Assembly (NCBI GenBank): GCA_024346935.1
Contig: AP024878.1
Location: 1,674,001 to 1,738,000, forward strand
Source: Vibrio inusitatus
GTDB lineage: Bacteria > Pseudomonadota > Gammaproteobacteria > Enterobacterales > Vibrionaceae
Length of the DNA: 64,000 nucleotides
Reading direction: 5' to 3'
Below the pieces are notes generated by a model. It ran no database searches. It saw only the letters and a program-made list of their open reading frames with translations, and was not told where the DNA came from. The position numbers were made by a program, and so were the translations under genes. The first letter of the stretch is position 1, and each line of letters begins with the position of its first letter. Of this stretch, positions 9,723 through 17,789 are shown piece after piece.

Positions 9723-9770
9723 TTGTCGCAAATTGTATCAATTTCGCTAAATTGTCGAGGTTTGTATCAA
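9723..9770. promoter_or_regulatory. Putative OmpR-family regulator site
   Basis: Four related 9-mers lie in two pairs: TTGTCGCAA (9723-9731) with TTGTATCAA (9733-9741), and TTGTCGAGG (9752-9760) with TTGTATCAA (9762-9770). Start-to-start spacing is 10 bp within each pair, and the pairs are 29 bp apart, close to integral helical turns. OmpR/PhoB-type regulators bind tandem direct repeats in this way. It sits upstream of the RND operon, which encodes such a regulator, and also upstream of the divergent permease gene at 9833. Predicted only. Confidence 0.5.
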
Positions 9771-9832
9771 AGCCGTTTTTTTACTCAATTTTGTGCCACG
9801 ATATTGGCTCAATTTAATCACTGAGTAACCCC

Positions 9833-10870
9833 ATGCCTTTGAGTCAGCCTAACCCATCACACAGCATCAATGTGGACCCACAATCCCTGACATGGGTAAA
9901 TATTGCAGCAATAACCATCGTATTAACAGCTGTGAAGTTTTTTGATGGGGTACTGGCTCCACTGCTTGTTTCGGTTTTTATCGCGTTTGCGGTTTACCCT
10001 GTGATTACTTTGGTTAAGCGTGTGAAAATTCCACATGTCGCAGCCTCTTTACTTGTTATGCTGTTTTTCTTGGCAGAGCTTGGCACGTTAGGTGGCGTAT
10101 TGGGGAATTCAACCAGTGACATTTTGGTTAATATCGACAGTTACCAATTAAGCTTGCAAAAGACGCTTAGCCGCATAAACCTTTACGCCAACCGTGTTGG
10201 CTTACCCATCGACCTAAGCTTGGTGAATATTGAGTCGTTATTTGCCACTACGGAACAATCAATGCTCAATGTGGCCTCCAAAGCTGGCAACACCATGAGT
10301 AACTTTATGATTATATTGGTGACGACTGGATTTATTGTGACAGAAGCGCCCGTTCTTCACCGCAAGCTGCATCGCCATATACACTCAGAAAAAATGTTAG
10401 TCAGTATTGATAAGTTTGTGCACTCAATGAACCGCTACTTGCTTGCTAAATCTACGATTAGCTTAGGTAAAGCAGTGCTAGTCGGTGGGATCTTATGGGG
10501 CTTTGAGGTTGAGTATTACGTGCTCATTGCTGTGTTGGTGTTCTTACTTAATTTTATCCCGAACATTGGTCCACTATTGGCAGCAGCACCGCTTACGGTA
10601 TGTGTGTTACTGCAGACAGGGATTAACGAAACCCTAGTGATTATATCGCTCTATTTTGGCATCAACTTTGTTGTTGGTAACTTTGTCGAACCGAAACTAT
10701 TGGGAAGTAAGCTAGGGCTATCGCCACTTATCGTATTCTTGTCATTACTATTCTGGGGTTGGCTATTAGGACCGGTAGGTTTGATTCTTTCCGTTCCATT
10801 AACGATGGCGGTGAAAATCTGCTTTGAGAGTTCGAGTCACTATCAACACCTTTCAGAGGTTATGGGGTAA
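9833..10870 (+). CDS. AI-2E family (PerM-like) transporter
   Basis: Multi-pass inner membrane protein of 345 residues from the AI-2E transporter/PerM family (UPF0118), with about eight hydrophobic segments. The C-terminal block LNFIPNIGPLLAAAPL and the FVGNFVEPKLLGSKLGLSPLIVFLSLLFWGWL-type region, with conserved Pro and Gly residues, are family hallmarks. Some members export autoinducer-2 and others are Na+/H+ antiporters, so substrate cannot be assigned. It is transcribed away from the RND operon across a shared 173-bp region and has no downstream partner. Confidence 0.88.
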   Translation: MPLSQPNPSHSINVDPQSLTWVNIAAITIVLTAVKFFDGVLAPLLVSVFIAFAVYPVITLVKRVKIPHVAASLLVMLFFLAELGTLGGVLGNSTSDILVNIDSYQLSLQKTLSRINLYANRVGLPIDLSLVNIESLFATTEQSMLNVASKAGNTMSNFMIILVTTGFIVTEAPVLHRKLHRHIHSEKMLVSIDKFVHSMNRYLLAKSTISLGKAVLVGGILWGFEVEYYVLIAVLVFLLNFIPNIGPLLAAAPLTVCVLLQTGINETLVIISLYFGINFVVGNFVEPKLLGSKLGLSPLIVFLSLLFWGWLLGPVGLILSVPLTMAVKICFESSSHYQHLSEVMG

Positions 10871-11420
10871 AGGATAGTTAAAGTGAATGACAGAGGTCAT
10901 TTCAACTTAGCGAAGCCTGACACAGTTTTGGGGTAAACTTCGTCTATCTTTAACCTCAAGATATTGCAATTAAAAGGTAAACCATAATCTCGATACAATT
11001 CGACGATCTTATCTCGGATAAGTGCTCTTATGGGTAGCTAGCATTAACAGAATGGATATGAGTATTTACTCTAACAAGGAAAGGGGCATTTTCGTGTTAC
11101 GCCACCCTACCAGCAAGGATCTGGACATTTCCGTTTTAGCAAAGCATGAATTATTAAGAGTATAGTAAAAGTCGCTTACGTGAATGTCCAGTATCACTGG
11201 GACAGATCACTCATGCGGTCACCCTGCTTGTAGCCCCAATCCGAGTATAAAAATATCAGAAGAATTCAACGTGACTGGACCTTATATTGGAGTCTATTTA
11301 GGAGGTCCATATTTTAACTCAAATCCACACAAAACGTCGAAGAGCCCCTTAATATTTATAGAAAATATAACTATCAGTTTTGCCATGTCACGTATTAGCT
11401 GAGATATAGCTGCTACAGTT
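10871..11420. other. Gene-less stretch with an inverted repeat
   Basis: I see no supported gene in these 550 bp. A 72-codon frame at 11184-11402 has no recognisable motif and no good ribosome binding site. A perfect 9-bp inverted repeat, CTGGACATT at 11121-11129 and AATGTCCAG at 11183-11191, frames a 53-bp core. The left part follows the permease gene without a clear U-tailed terminator. Confidence 0.5.
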
Positions 11421-12245
11421 TTAAAAGCAAGCTTTCACCTTGGAGCGCAGTTCACGGTGTACGGGATCGTTTAGATAACGACGATGATAAATTAAATGAT
11501 ACTCAACAGGGCTAAATTTAAATGGAAAATCAAAGCACGTTAAACCGAGCTTATTTCCCCACCGATCAAACATACTTCGAGATACGCTTCCTAGTTTATC
11601 TCCTTCTGATGCCAACAACATCATGCTAGCAATCGAACCGGTTTCAACCACGACATTTCGCTGTGCACTTTGCCCTACTTGTAAGTACTCAAAGGCAGAC
11701 ATACTCTGTCGCTTCATTTTAAGTGCTATATGTTGTTCAGAATAATATTGTTCTGCCGTCAAAGTATAGTGAATTCTGGGATGGTCTTTCCGACACACAA
11801 CCACCATTTGGTCTTGATATATTTCTTCTGAAATCAGTGCGGTCGACTGCCGCGGTAAATGATCAATAACCAAATTGACTTTTCTAGAGGTTAAGTCCCC
11901 TACCAATTGTTCATCGCTTAAAGGTGATTCTAAAAAATGAGCATCTATCTTCCCTTCAAGCTGATATAGTAACGACTCGCTACAATGAATGACAGGCTTA
12001 ACATTGGTTCGAGTAATATCCAACAGAGACTCAGCCTGCGCAAAGCGCTCCGCCAAATACAAACCTTCGGCAGTCAACTCAACTCCCCTACCTTTACGCG
12101 CATAGAGCTCATAACCAACTTCTGCTTTGAGCTTTTTTAATGCCATGCTAATTCCAGGTTGAGTCATGCCAAGTACTTCTGCCGCTTTCGTCAATGAACA
12201 AGTTTGGCTTAATACGACAAACACTTTTATTAGGTTATAGTCCAT
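11421..12245 (-). CDS. LysR-family transcriptional regulator
   Basis: DNA-binding regulator of 274 residues, slightly short for the family (about 300). The N-terminal winged helix-turn-helix covers about residues 1-60 (DYNLIKVFVVL, then CSLTKAAEVLGMTQPGIS, then ALKKLKAEVGYELYAR). A LysR-type substrate-binding domain follows, which should sense a small molecule. A good AAGGAG lies before the ATG at 12245, directly after a hairpin with a U-tract. Its target is not evident. The minus-strand DUF1254 gene upstream ends about 250 bp away and is one candidate. Confidence 0.88.
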   Translation of the reverse strand: MDYNLIKVFVVLSQTCSLTKAAEVLGMTQPGISMALKKLKAEVGYELYARKGRGVELTAEGLYLAERFAQAESLLDITRTNVKPVIHCSESLLYQLEGKIDAHFLESPLSDEQLVGDLTSRKVNLVIDHLPRQSTALISEEIYQDQMVVVCRKDHPRIHYTLTAEQYYSEQHIALKMKRQSMSAFEYLQVGQSAQRNVVVETGSIASMMLLASEGDKLGSVSRSMFDRWGNKLGLTCFDFPFKFSPVEYHLIYHRRYLNDPVHRELRSKVKACF

Positions 12246-12255
12246 TCACTCTCCT

Positions 12256-12283
12256 TAAAAAAACCTCCTAACAAAGTAGGAGG
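12256..12283 (-). terminator. Intrinsic terminator just before the lysR start
   Basis: The minus strand reads CCTCCTA, loop CTTTGT, TAGGAGG, then seven T residues. It lies downstream of the DUF1254 gene (stop at 12503) and ends within about ten bases of the LysR start, directly before its Shine-Dalgarno. It therefore insulates lysR from upstream transcription or attenuates it. Confidence 0.7.
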
Positions 12284-12502
12284 ATAATCTTAATATGCCA
12301 CCTTAGGATAGTGAAGCACTAGTTATTAAACCGAGCCGACCTTTACTAACCAAACGTACGTATCTGGTAGCGCATTAAAACCCGTCATTAACACACCACG
12401 TACTTTTAGTAGCGAATTTGGCCACCTAATTTGTATCAACTAATCAACATCAAAGATGCAGATAGAAACCTAAGTTAAGAAAAAACAATAGTAGGTATGT
12501 GC

Positions 12503-13486
12503 TTACTGCACACTTACACCACGGATACTGTCAATGAATTCGATAAATGCCATCTCGTTACTGGGTTTGTAGAAGCGCCAAACGCCAGTCCAGCCTTCTT
12601 GAACATCCACAGAGTGTGCAACGTCTGGGCAGTTGAACACCACTTCGAACGTTTCGCCGTTATCCTTCATATTTTCATGCCCGATGTAAAAGTTATCTTC
12701 GACAATCCAGCCAGCCGTGTCGTACGTAGTGAGAGAGAAAAAGCCACCATTTTCATAGTCTAACTCTGGTTTAGGCATGTTGAATGTTTGACACTCTTTT
12801 GCAGACCCACCGCCTACAACGTAAGGTAGGTATTGAGCTTCGTAAGAAGGAAGACCACCGTAACCAACAGCAGTGGCGTATAGATAAGAGATAGGATCAG
12901 CTTGCTCAAGCTCTTTTACAAAAGACTTGTGCTCTAAGATCTTCGCTTTGCCTTCAATGAACTCCATTACCAACGCTTGACGCAAGGCTTTCACATCATC
13001 CTCAGCAAAACCTTTTGAGGGGTATGGACGAGCAGCATTGGCCACTATTTTAAGCTGCTGTTGACGTTGCGCCGTATCATCTCCTGCAATTTTTGTACGA
13101 GCAAGGACATAAACATACTCACCATTAATATCATTAGCACTGATAGTTAATGATTCACCACGTGAGACAACTTGATGAGAAAGGTGCAACTCATCCATTA
13201 TATGGATGAGTTGATAGTGCTCAGACTCAGGCACTGTGAATGTCGCTCCCTCTGAAACATCGACAATAGCGATTGAGTAGACAACATCACGATTTGAGCG
13301 AATTACTTGTTGATTTTCAATACTCACCGGAGCATCGTGCATCCAACTGTTTACGCCCGACTTTTCTTGAACACCAGAGAAGTACCAATCTGTTTCAGCT
13401 TCAACATAGTTGTCTTTGGTCACTTCAGTTGCCAAAACAGATGCTGATACCAATGACATCAAGGTAACAAGGATAGATTTTTTCAT
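12503..13486 (-). CDS. Periplasmic DUF1254/DUF1214-type protein
   Basis: Secreted protein of about 327 residues with a Sec signal peptide (MKKSILVTLMSLVSASVLATE). The mature part matches the two-domain DUF1254 plus DUF1214 layout: an N-terminal half with SNRDVVYSIAIVDVSEG, and a C-terminal half with GGFFSLTTYDTAGWIVEDN and GWTGVWRFYKP. Biochemical function of the family is not established. The ATG at 13486 gives a proper signal peptide; an ATG four codons upstream is less likely. It stands alone, upstream of the LysR gene and separated from it by a terminator. Confidence 0.8.
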   Translation of the reverse strand: MKKSILVTLMSLVSASVLATEVTKDNYVEAETDWYFSGVQEKSGVNSWMHDAPVSIENQQVIRSNRDVVYSIAIVDVSEGATFTVPESEHYQLIHIMDELHLSHQVVSRGESLTISANDINGEYVYVLARTKIAGDDTAQRQQQLKIVANAARPYPSKGFAEDDVKALRQALVMEFIEGKAKILEHKSFVKELEQADPISYLYATAVGYGGLPSYEAQYLPYVVGGGSAKECQTFNMPKPELDYENGGFFSLTTYDTAGWIVEDNFYIGHENMKDNGETFEVVFNCPDVAHSVDVQEGWTGVWRFYKPSNEMAFIEFIDSIRGVSVQ

Positions 13487-13720
13487 AAGTAGTCTCAACT
13501 TAGTTTAGGATTTTAGGTACCCCGTTAGTATGGCTAGAATCTAGAGAGGAAAATATAGACTATCAATGATAAAAAACATCACTAGCAGTGATGTATTGGC
13601 AATTTGAAAGAGTTGTAGATAATGCATTTTGAAATGGATAATTATAAGTATCACCCGCCACAAAGCTTAAGAACTCTTAATTTTCATTCACGCTGATATA
13701 GAAATAATGCGAAGATATAA

Positions 13721-13885
13721 TTTCTATTATTAACTAACTCTCTTTTGTTCTTTTTCTCTTTGGGTTACGCGTCAAAACTATTAGCAGCATTTTTTGCTAA
13801 TCCTAAAGCGTGGAATATTTTGGAGTTTGTGGTTGGATTTACCATGGCATTTATCGCCATTTCATTAGTGTGGGATCTATTTTAA
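13721..13885 (+). pseudogene. LysE/ArgO-family exporter C-terminal remnant
   Basis: Only about 54 codons remain, with no start codon and no upstream coding sequence. The frame reads FFFSLGYASKLLAAFFANPK, then AWNILEFVVGFTMAFIAISL and VWDLF before TAA. This resembles the last two membrane helices of LysE-type amino-acid exporters, where an A-K-P-x-W-x-(I/V)-L motif starts the final helix. The N-terminal two-thirds is missing. It lies back to back with a second remnant, so this is a zone of gene decay or past rearrangement. Confidence 0.65.
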
Positions 13886-13925
13886 CCACACCAATGAAAC
13901 AGCATTGAGGTCAATAGAGGTTGAG

Positions 13926-14457
13926 TTAGAAGACTTCATTCACATTAAAATAAAGCAGGGTTTCATCTTCACTAAAACCAAGATCGGCGCGTAAGGTTAT
14001 GCGCCCTTTTAATCGGTATCGTAGGCCTGCGCCAAAAGTTGTTAGCAAATCATCAGTCAGTTCACTGGCATCTTCACCAATAGACCCAACACCACCCCAG
14101 AACACACTGCCTCAACGACGATAGATAGGTAAGCGGTATTCAAGTTGAGCCATTGCCATCTGTTCATCTCTATGACGCCCTAGAATATAACCACGCATTG
14201 CGTAGGCACCAAAATCCGCATGGAGCAATGTGCCTTTTTCAGTGTTCTCAACAAAGTTTCGCGTGTCATACAGAGTCAGCGGCAGTGGGGTCAGGTCTTG
14301 CTTTATGCCAGTCAATACTTTTTGTATCTCAAAACTAGCAAGTGACGCCAAGCAAAAATTCTGTCCGTAGCTCATTTTGGGGCAAAGACGTGTTACCCGT
14401 GCCAGGTTTAGGCTCACTATATAATTGCAAGTTGATACCTAGCTTGAGGGACGCTAA
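13926..14457 (-). pseudogene. Omp85-type surface antigen barrel, disrupted
   Basis: Remnant of a BamA/TamA-like outer membrane beta-barrel protein (bacterial surface antigen domain). One reading frame runs from about 14457 to a stop near 14350. A second runs from there through LYDTRNFVENTEKGTL and YAMRGYILGRHRDEQMA to LPIYRR, where an in-frame TGA interrupts it at about 14111. The same frame then continues through GSVFWGGVGSIGEDAS and LRYRLKGRITLRADLGF to a terminal Phe (NVNEVF) and TAA. A C-terminal Phe is the usual sorting signal of such barrels. The MRGY...GR.RD motif is the family hallmark. At least one frame shift and one nonsense codon are present, and the N-terminal part is missing. 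Confidence 0.75.
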
Positions 14458-14500
14458 TTAAGGGATGATGACACCGACTTAGTATTAGCGTCCCAAACTT

Positions 14501-15502
14501 CTAGTTTGGATTAACTATCCCCACCCTTGTATTGGCGAATGTAACAAAAGTCATATGCTTCATAAATTCCATAGACTTGGTTTCGATTGGTGCATCTTGA
14601 ATGCCTGTGAAGCGGTCAAACGTACTTCCAAGCTGAACCAAATCGCTTAATGTGCCATCATCTTGAATGGATGCATATCGAACATTATTTTCACCTAGGA
14701 AATACAATTTGCTACCATCAGTCCACAAAGATTTTAGCTCAATGTCACTAGCATCTATAGAATGCCAAGTTGTACCTAGGTCCTCGCTATAGTGAATCAC
14801 AGACTCATTCTCATCATACAGGGCGACAAGATCGCCTAGAGGATGCATTGATAGCACCCCTGATACTTCTGTGTGCTCTTCCCAGTTATTACCTTTATCT
14901 GTTGTGATCCAAAAAGAAGTGGAGTCTTGAGTTGTCACTGTCCCTGCATAAACATCTCTACCATTAAAAAAACGGTAGTTAGTATCTAGAGCCATTGGCA
15001 TTGTTTGCCATGTTTGACCAAAGTCGCGACTCTCATATTTCGTTCCTGCAACAACATACTGCTCATCACCAAATGCATCGGTATGAAGTGGGTCTCTAAA
15101 CCAACTTTGTCCACCGTCTAAACTAGCGCTGTGATAGGCAATAATCATATCACCATTAGTTTTCGCTAACTCAAATCGTTCTCTTCCATTGCAACTCCCC
15201 TCAGACCAGTCGCAATCCTGATGTACATTATCTGAAGTGAAACCTATTGCTCCTTCTGAGGTATAGTAAGTTTCCTCGCGGTTTAGGTAAGAGCCTATGG
15301 TTAGTGGGGTTTCAGAGATCACGTACATATAGTCATTTTCTACATCGTAGTTAAATTTGAACTCTGATGCATGCTCTAGGTTTACACCTCTAACCGTGTT
15401 CCAGTCCTTATATCGATGATAGGAATTTTCATCACCATCATCATCACATCCGACTAACAGCGTTGTTGCCATAGCAAGTAACAATAAACTTCTCGTTTTC
15501 AC
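14501..15502 (-). CDS. Lipoprotein with four Asp-box repeats
   Basis: Predicted lipoprotein of 333 residues with lipobox LLVGC (Cys at 19) followed by Asp residues (CDDDGDE), which may favour inner membrane retention by the +2 rule. The mature part carries four Asp-box motifs (S-x-D-x-G-x-x-W): SLDGGQSW, SRDFGQTW, TTDKGNNW and SEDLGTTW. These mark BNR/sialidase-like or sortilin-like beta-propeller blades. No sialidase catalytic residues (Arg triad) could be assigned, so a binding or scaffold role is as likely as hydrolysis. It is a single gene next to the disrupted barrel gene. Function unknown. Confidence 0.8.
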   Translation of the reverse strand: MKTRSLLLLAMATTLLVGCDDDGDENSYHRYKDWNTVRGVNLEHASEFKFNYDVENDYMYVISETPLTIGSYLNREETYYTSEGAIGFTSDNVHQDCDWSEGSCNGRERFELAKTNGDMIIAYHSASLDGGQSWFRDPLHTDAFGDEQYVVAGTKYESRDFGQTWQTMPMALDTNYRFFNGRDVYAGTVTTQDSTSFWITTDKGNNWEEHTEVSGVLSMHPLGDLVALYDENESVIHYSEDLGTTWHSIDASDIELKSLWTDGSKLYFLGENNVRYASIQDDGTLSDLVQLGSTFDRFTGIQDAPIETKSMEFMKHMTFVTFANTRVGIVNPN

Positions 15503-15823
15503 TCTTTACCTCAAATTTGTTAGTACTACAGAGATTTCCGCTCTACTAATAAACAGGAGAATAGCTTATAAATCAGATGGTTATTGTTTAAAAATGTAAT
15601 GAATTACGATTTAGATAGTAGTGCAGCAACGTGGCAATAACACTAATACCTACTTTCAACCTATAGATATAACAAGTTTATCGTTAGCACATGCCAAAGT
15701 ACTCAGAGTCACAGTTCAATCATTAACTTAAATACTAAGTTAATGCGCAATAAAATAAAGAAGCCCACTGGGACTCCTTCATTTTTTTGCAAAAAAAACG
15801 TAGATAGCTCTCTACTAGCAAGC
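15503..15823. other. Intergenic, no gene seen
   Basis: AT-rich 321 bp between tag and the Asp-box lipoprotein gene. A likely tag terminator lies at its right-hand end (15755-15787). Nothing else is recognised. Confidence 0.5.
15755..15787 (-). terminator. Probable tag terminator
   Basis: The minus strand carries GAAG-GA-GTCCC-AGT-GGG-CTTC followed by a T-rich tail. The stem is imperfect but suitably placed about 40 bp after the tag stop. Confidence 0.5.
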
Positions 15824-16378
15824 TTATGGGACTCTACAAATACAATCCAAATCATGATCGTTAACTAAACCGGTCGCTTGCAGAAATGCATATAAGGTTG
15901 TACTGCCTAGAAATTTAAAGCCGAGTTTCTTTAGATCTTTGGCAAGGCGATCAGAGAGTTCTGTCGTTGCCACTGGGTAGTCGCCTTTTTCTCTGTTGTC
16001 GAGTGGTGTGTTATCAACATAAGCCCAGATGAATGAATCAAAACTGCCGTATTCAGATTGGATCTGTAAAAACAACTTGGCATTATTAATCGCTGCTTCA
16101 ATCTTTGCTCTATTACGGATAATTGACGCATCTTGCATCAACTCTTCTACCCTATCTGCATCAAACTTAGAAACAGCAACAGGGTCAAAGTTCGCAAAGG
16201 CACGGCGATAACCTTCTCGTCGCTTAAGGATGGTGTACCAACTTAGGCCAGCTTGCGCTGATTCAAGGATTAGAAACTCAAAGAACACCTTGTCGTCATG
16301 AACTGGTACGCCCCATTCTTTATCATGATATTCCACATAATCTGGTTTGCTAACATCAAGCCAGTTGCATCGCTTCAT
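15824..16378 (-). CDS. tag: DNA-3-methyladenine glycosylase I
   Basis: Base-excision repair enzyme that removes 3-methyladenine from alkylated DNA. From the ATG at 16378 the product is 184 residues, the normal Tag length. Zinc-site residues are visible: Cys4 (MKRCNW), His18 (EYHDKEWG), and the C-terminal His and Cys in VNDHDLDCICR. The catalytic and recognition block ILESAQAGLSWYTILKRR is conserved. A frame extension to 16399 would add seven non-family residues. Single gene. Confidence 0.95.
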   Translation of the reverse strand: MKRCNWLDVSKPDYVEYHDKEWGVPVHDDKVFFEFLILESAQAGLSWYTILKRREGYRRAFANFDPVAVSKFDADRVEELMQDASIIRNRAKIEAAINNAKLFLQIQSEYGSFDSFIWAYVDNTPLDNREKGDYPVATTELSDRLAKDLKKLGFKFLGSTTLYAFLQATGLVNDHDLDCICRVP

Positions 16379-16488
16379 CTTTATACCTTCAGTGCTCACA
16401 GCACTCTTCTATCTGCATAACGTGATAGTCAGAATAGCAGACCCATCATCAATTGATAGAAAAGTACCGTGTTAAAGTGAAGCTGATG

Positions 16489-17643
16489 CTAGATGATCAT
16501 GGTTAATTGAGCGGAAACCACATAGTTGTCATCATCACCATATTGAGCGGCCAGATCAAAGCCAAACACGCCGTATGGTCTAAACCCAAAACCTGCGGTA
16601 ACCATGTTTTCAGCATAATCAGTCATGCTATGCATATAGCCCGCTCTAAACTGAGCCCACTTCCAAAGATCTACCTCTCCGCCAACTCGAGTAAACTGAG
16701 TTTTGTAGCTTTGCTCTTCAAAATAACGTGTTGAGTTCAAGTCGATATCAGCGGTCAGGGTATACCAGTTGGTTGAATACGCACTGCCTAATTTATATTC
16801 AGGTTCAACAACAAAGGTTGCTGTTTTCCCCATCTGAACGTTAGTTTCTAAGCTATGAGACAAGATGTTTTTAGCTACGAAGGCAATATTTAAGTGTTCG
16901 ATAAGTTCATAGCTGGCACCAATATCTAGGTTAAATGCTGTTTTTTCTTCAAGATCATCAAAGAATTCAGCATCATCTAGTTCATCTTCATTCAACCTTT
17001 CTTGGAAATAGGTCGTGTAGATTTGTTGAACTTTAGGTGAGAAACCAACGCTGAGGTTTCTATCATAAACTTCATAGTTTTGAGCAAACGTGAAACCAAT
17101 ATCCAGCGTACCACCGATTAAACCAGTGACGGTTGATCGCACTTCGTCATCAGGACTTGTATTATCAAAATCTCGGTCATCAATATCCATTGTCGCTAAT
17201 GCTGTTGCGTGAGTAGAAACAAAGAAATTGGTATTGATGAAGCTATTTGGAACCGCAAATACCATACCTGCTGAGGCGTTCGCGGCGATATCACCATTAG
17301 AAAGATCTCTAAGCGCTGCTTTCCACGCTTCTTGAGCTTCACCACTGGCTGGATTATCAAGCCAGTCATCTTCAGCATCAAAATACACATCGAGCTTATC
17401 TAGAACGCCCTGCCCATCATGAACACCCGCCGTCACTACTGGCAAAATCATGCCGAAACTGTGTTTAGATTCTCCTGATGCCGCTAGAGCAGGATTGTAA
17501 AAACTCGCACTAACAAAATTAGAAGAAGCCACACCAGTGCCTGCCATGGCAATACCACGTGCGTCACTGTGAGCATGACTGTGAAATGAGAGAGTAGTAA
17601 AAGAAAGGCTGCACACAATGGCAGCCTTTTTGATTGAATGCAT
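16489..17643 (-). CDS. TraF-like outer membrane protein
   Basis: Predicted outer membrane beta-barrel-like protein of 384 residues with a signal peptide (IVCSLSFTTLSFHSHAH) and an N-terminal block ARGIAMAGTGVASSNFVSAS followed by YNPALAA. This is the layout of the TraF_2 family, often annotated as conjugal transfer protein TraF, and is reminiscent of FadL/PorV-type barrels. Many alternating beta segments follow. No conjugation genes are nearby, so a role in conjugation is unlikely here. It lies about 100 bp upstream of tag in the same direction and is probably transcribed alone. Confidence 0.78.
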   Translation of the reverse strand: MHSIKKAAIVCSLSFTTLSFHSHAHSDARGIAMAGTGVASSNFVSASFYNPALAASGESKHSFGMILPVVTAGVHDGQGVLDKLDVYFDAEDDWLDNPASGEAQEAWKAALRDLSNGDIAANASAGMVFAVPNSFINTNFFVSTHATALATMDIDDRDFDNTSPDDEVRSTVTGLIGGTLDIGFTFAQNYEVYDRNLSVGFSPKVQQIYTTYFQERLNEDELDDAEFFDDLEEKTAFNLDIGASYELIEHLNIAFVAKNILSHSLETNVQMGKTATFVVEPEYKLGSAYSTNWYTLTADIDLNSTRYFEEQSYKTQFTRVGGEVDLWKWAQFRAGYMHSMTDYAENMVTAGFGFRPYGVFGFDLAAQYGDDDNYVVSAQLTMII

Positions 17644-17789
17644 GACGTATCCTTATTGCCTCAATTAACAAAACGTCATTCTATATGTGAAATATTTCAA
17701 TAAAAGTTAAAGTAACTCAATAAGTTAGAAGTGTTACATTTAGTTACATATATTAAAATAGCACCGTGTTGCAGGTGCTACTTCAACAA

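Noticed and set aside
11184..11402. 72-codon plus-strand frame in the 10.9-11.4 kb stretch
   Set aside because: No supporting motif, no clear start site and it overlaps the inverted repeat; a chance frame is more likely.
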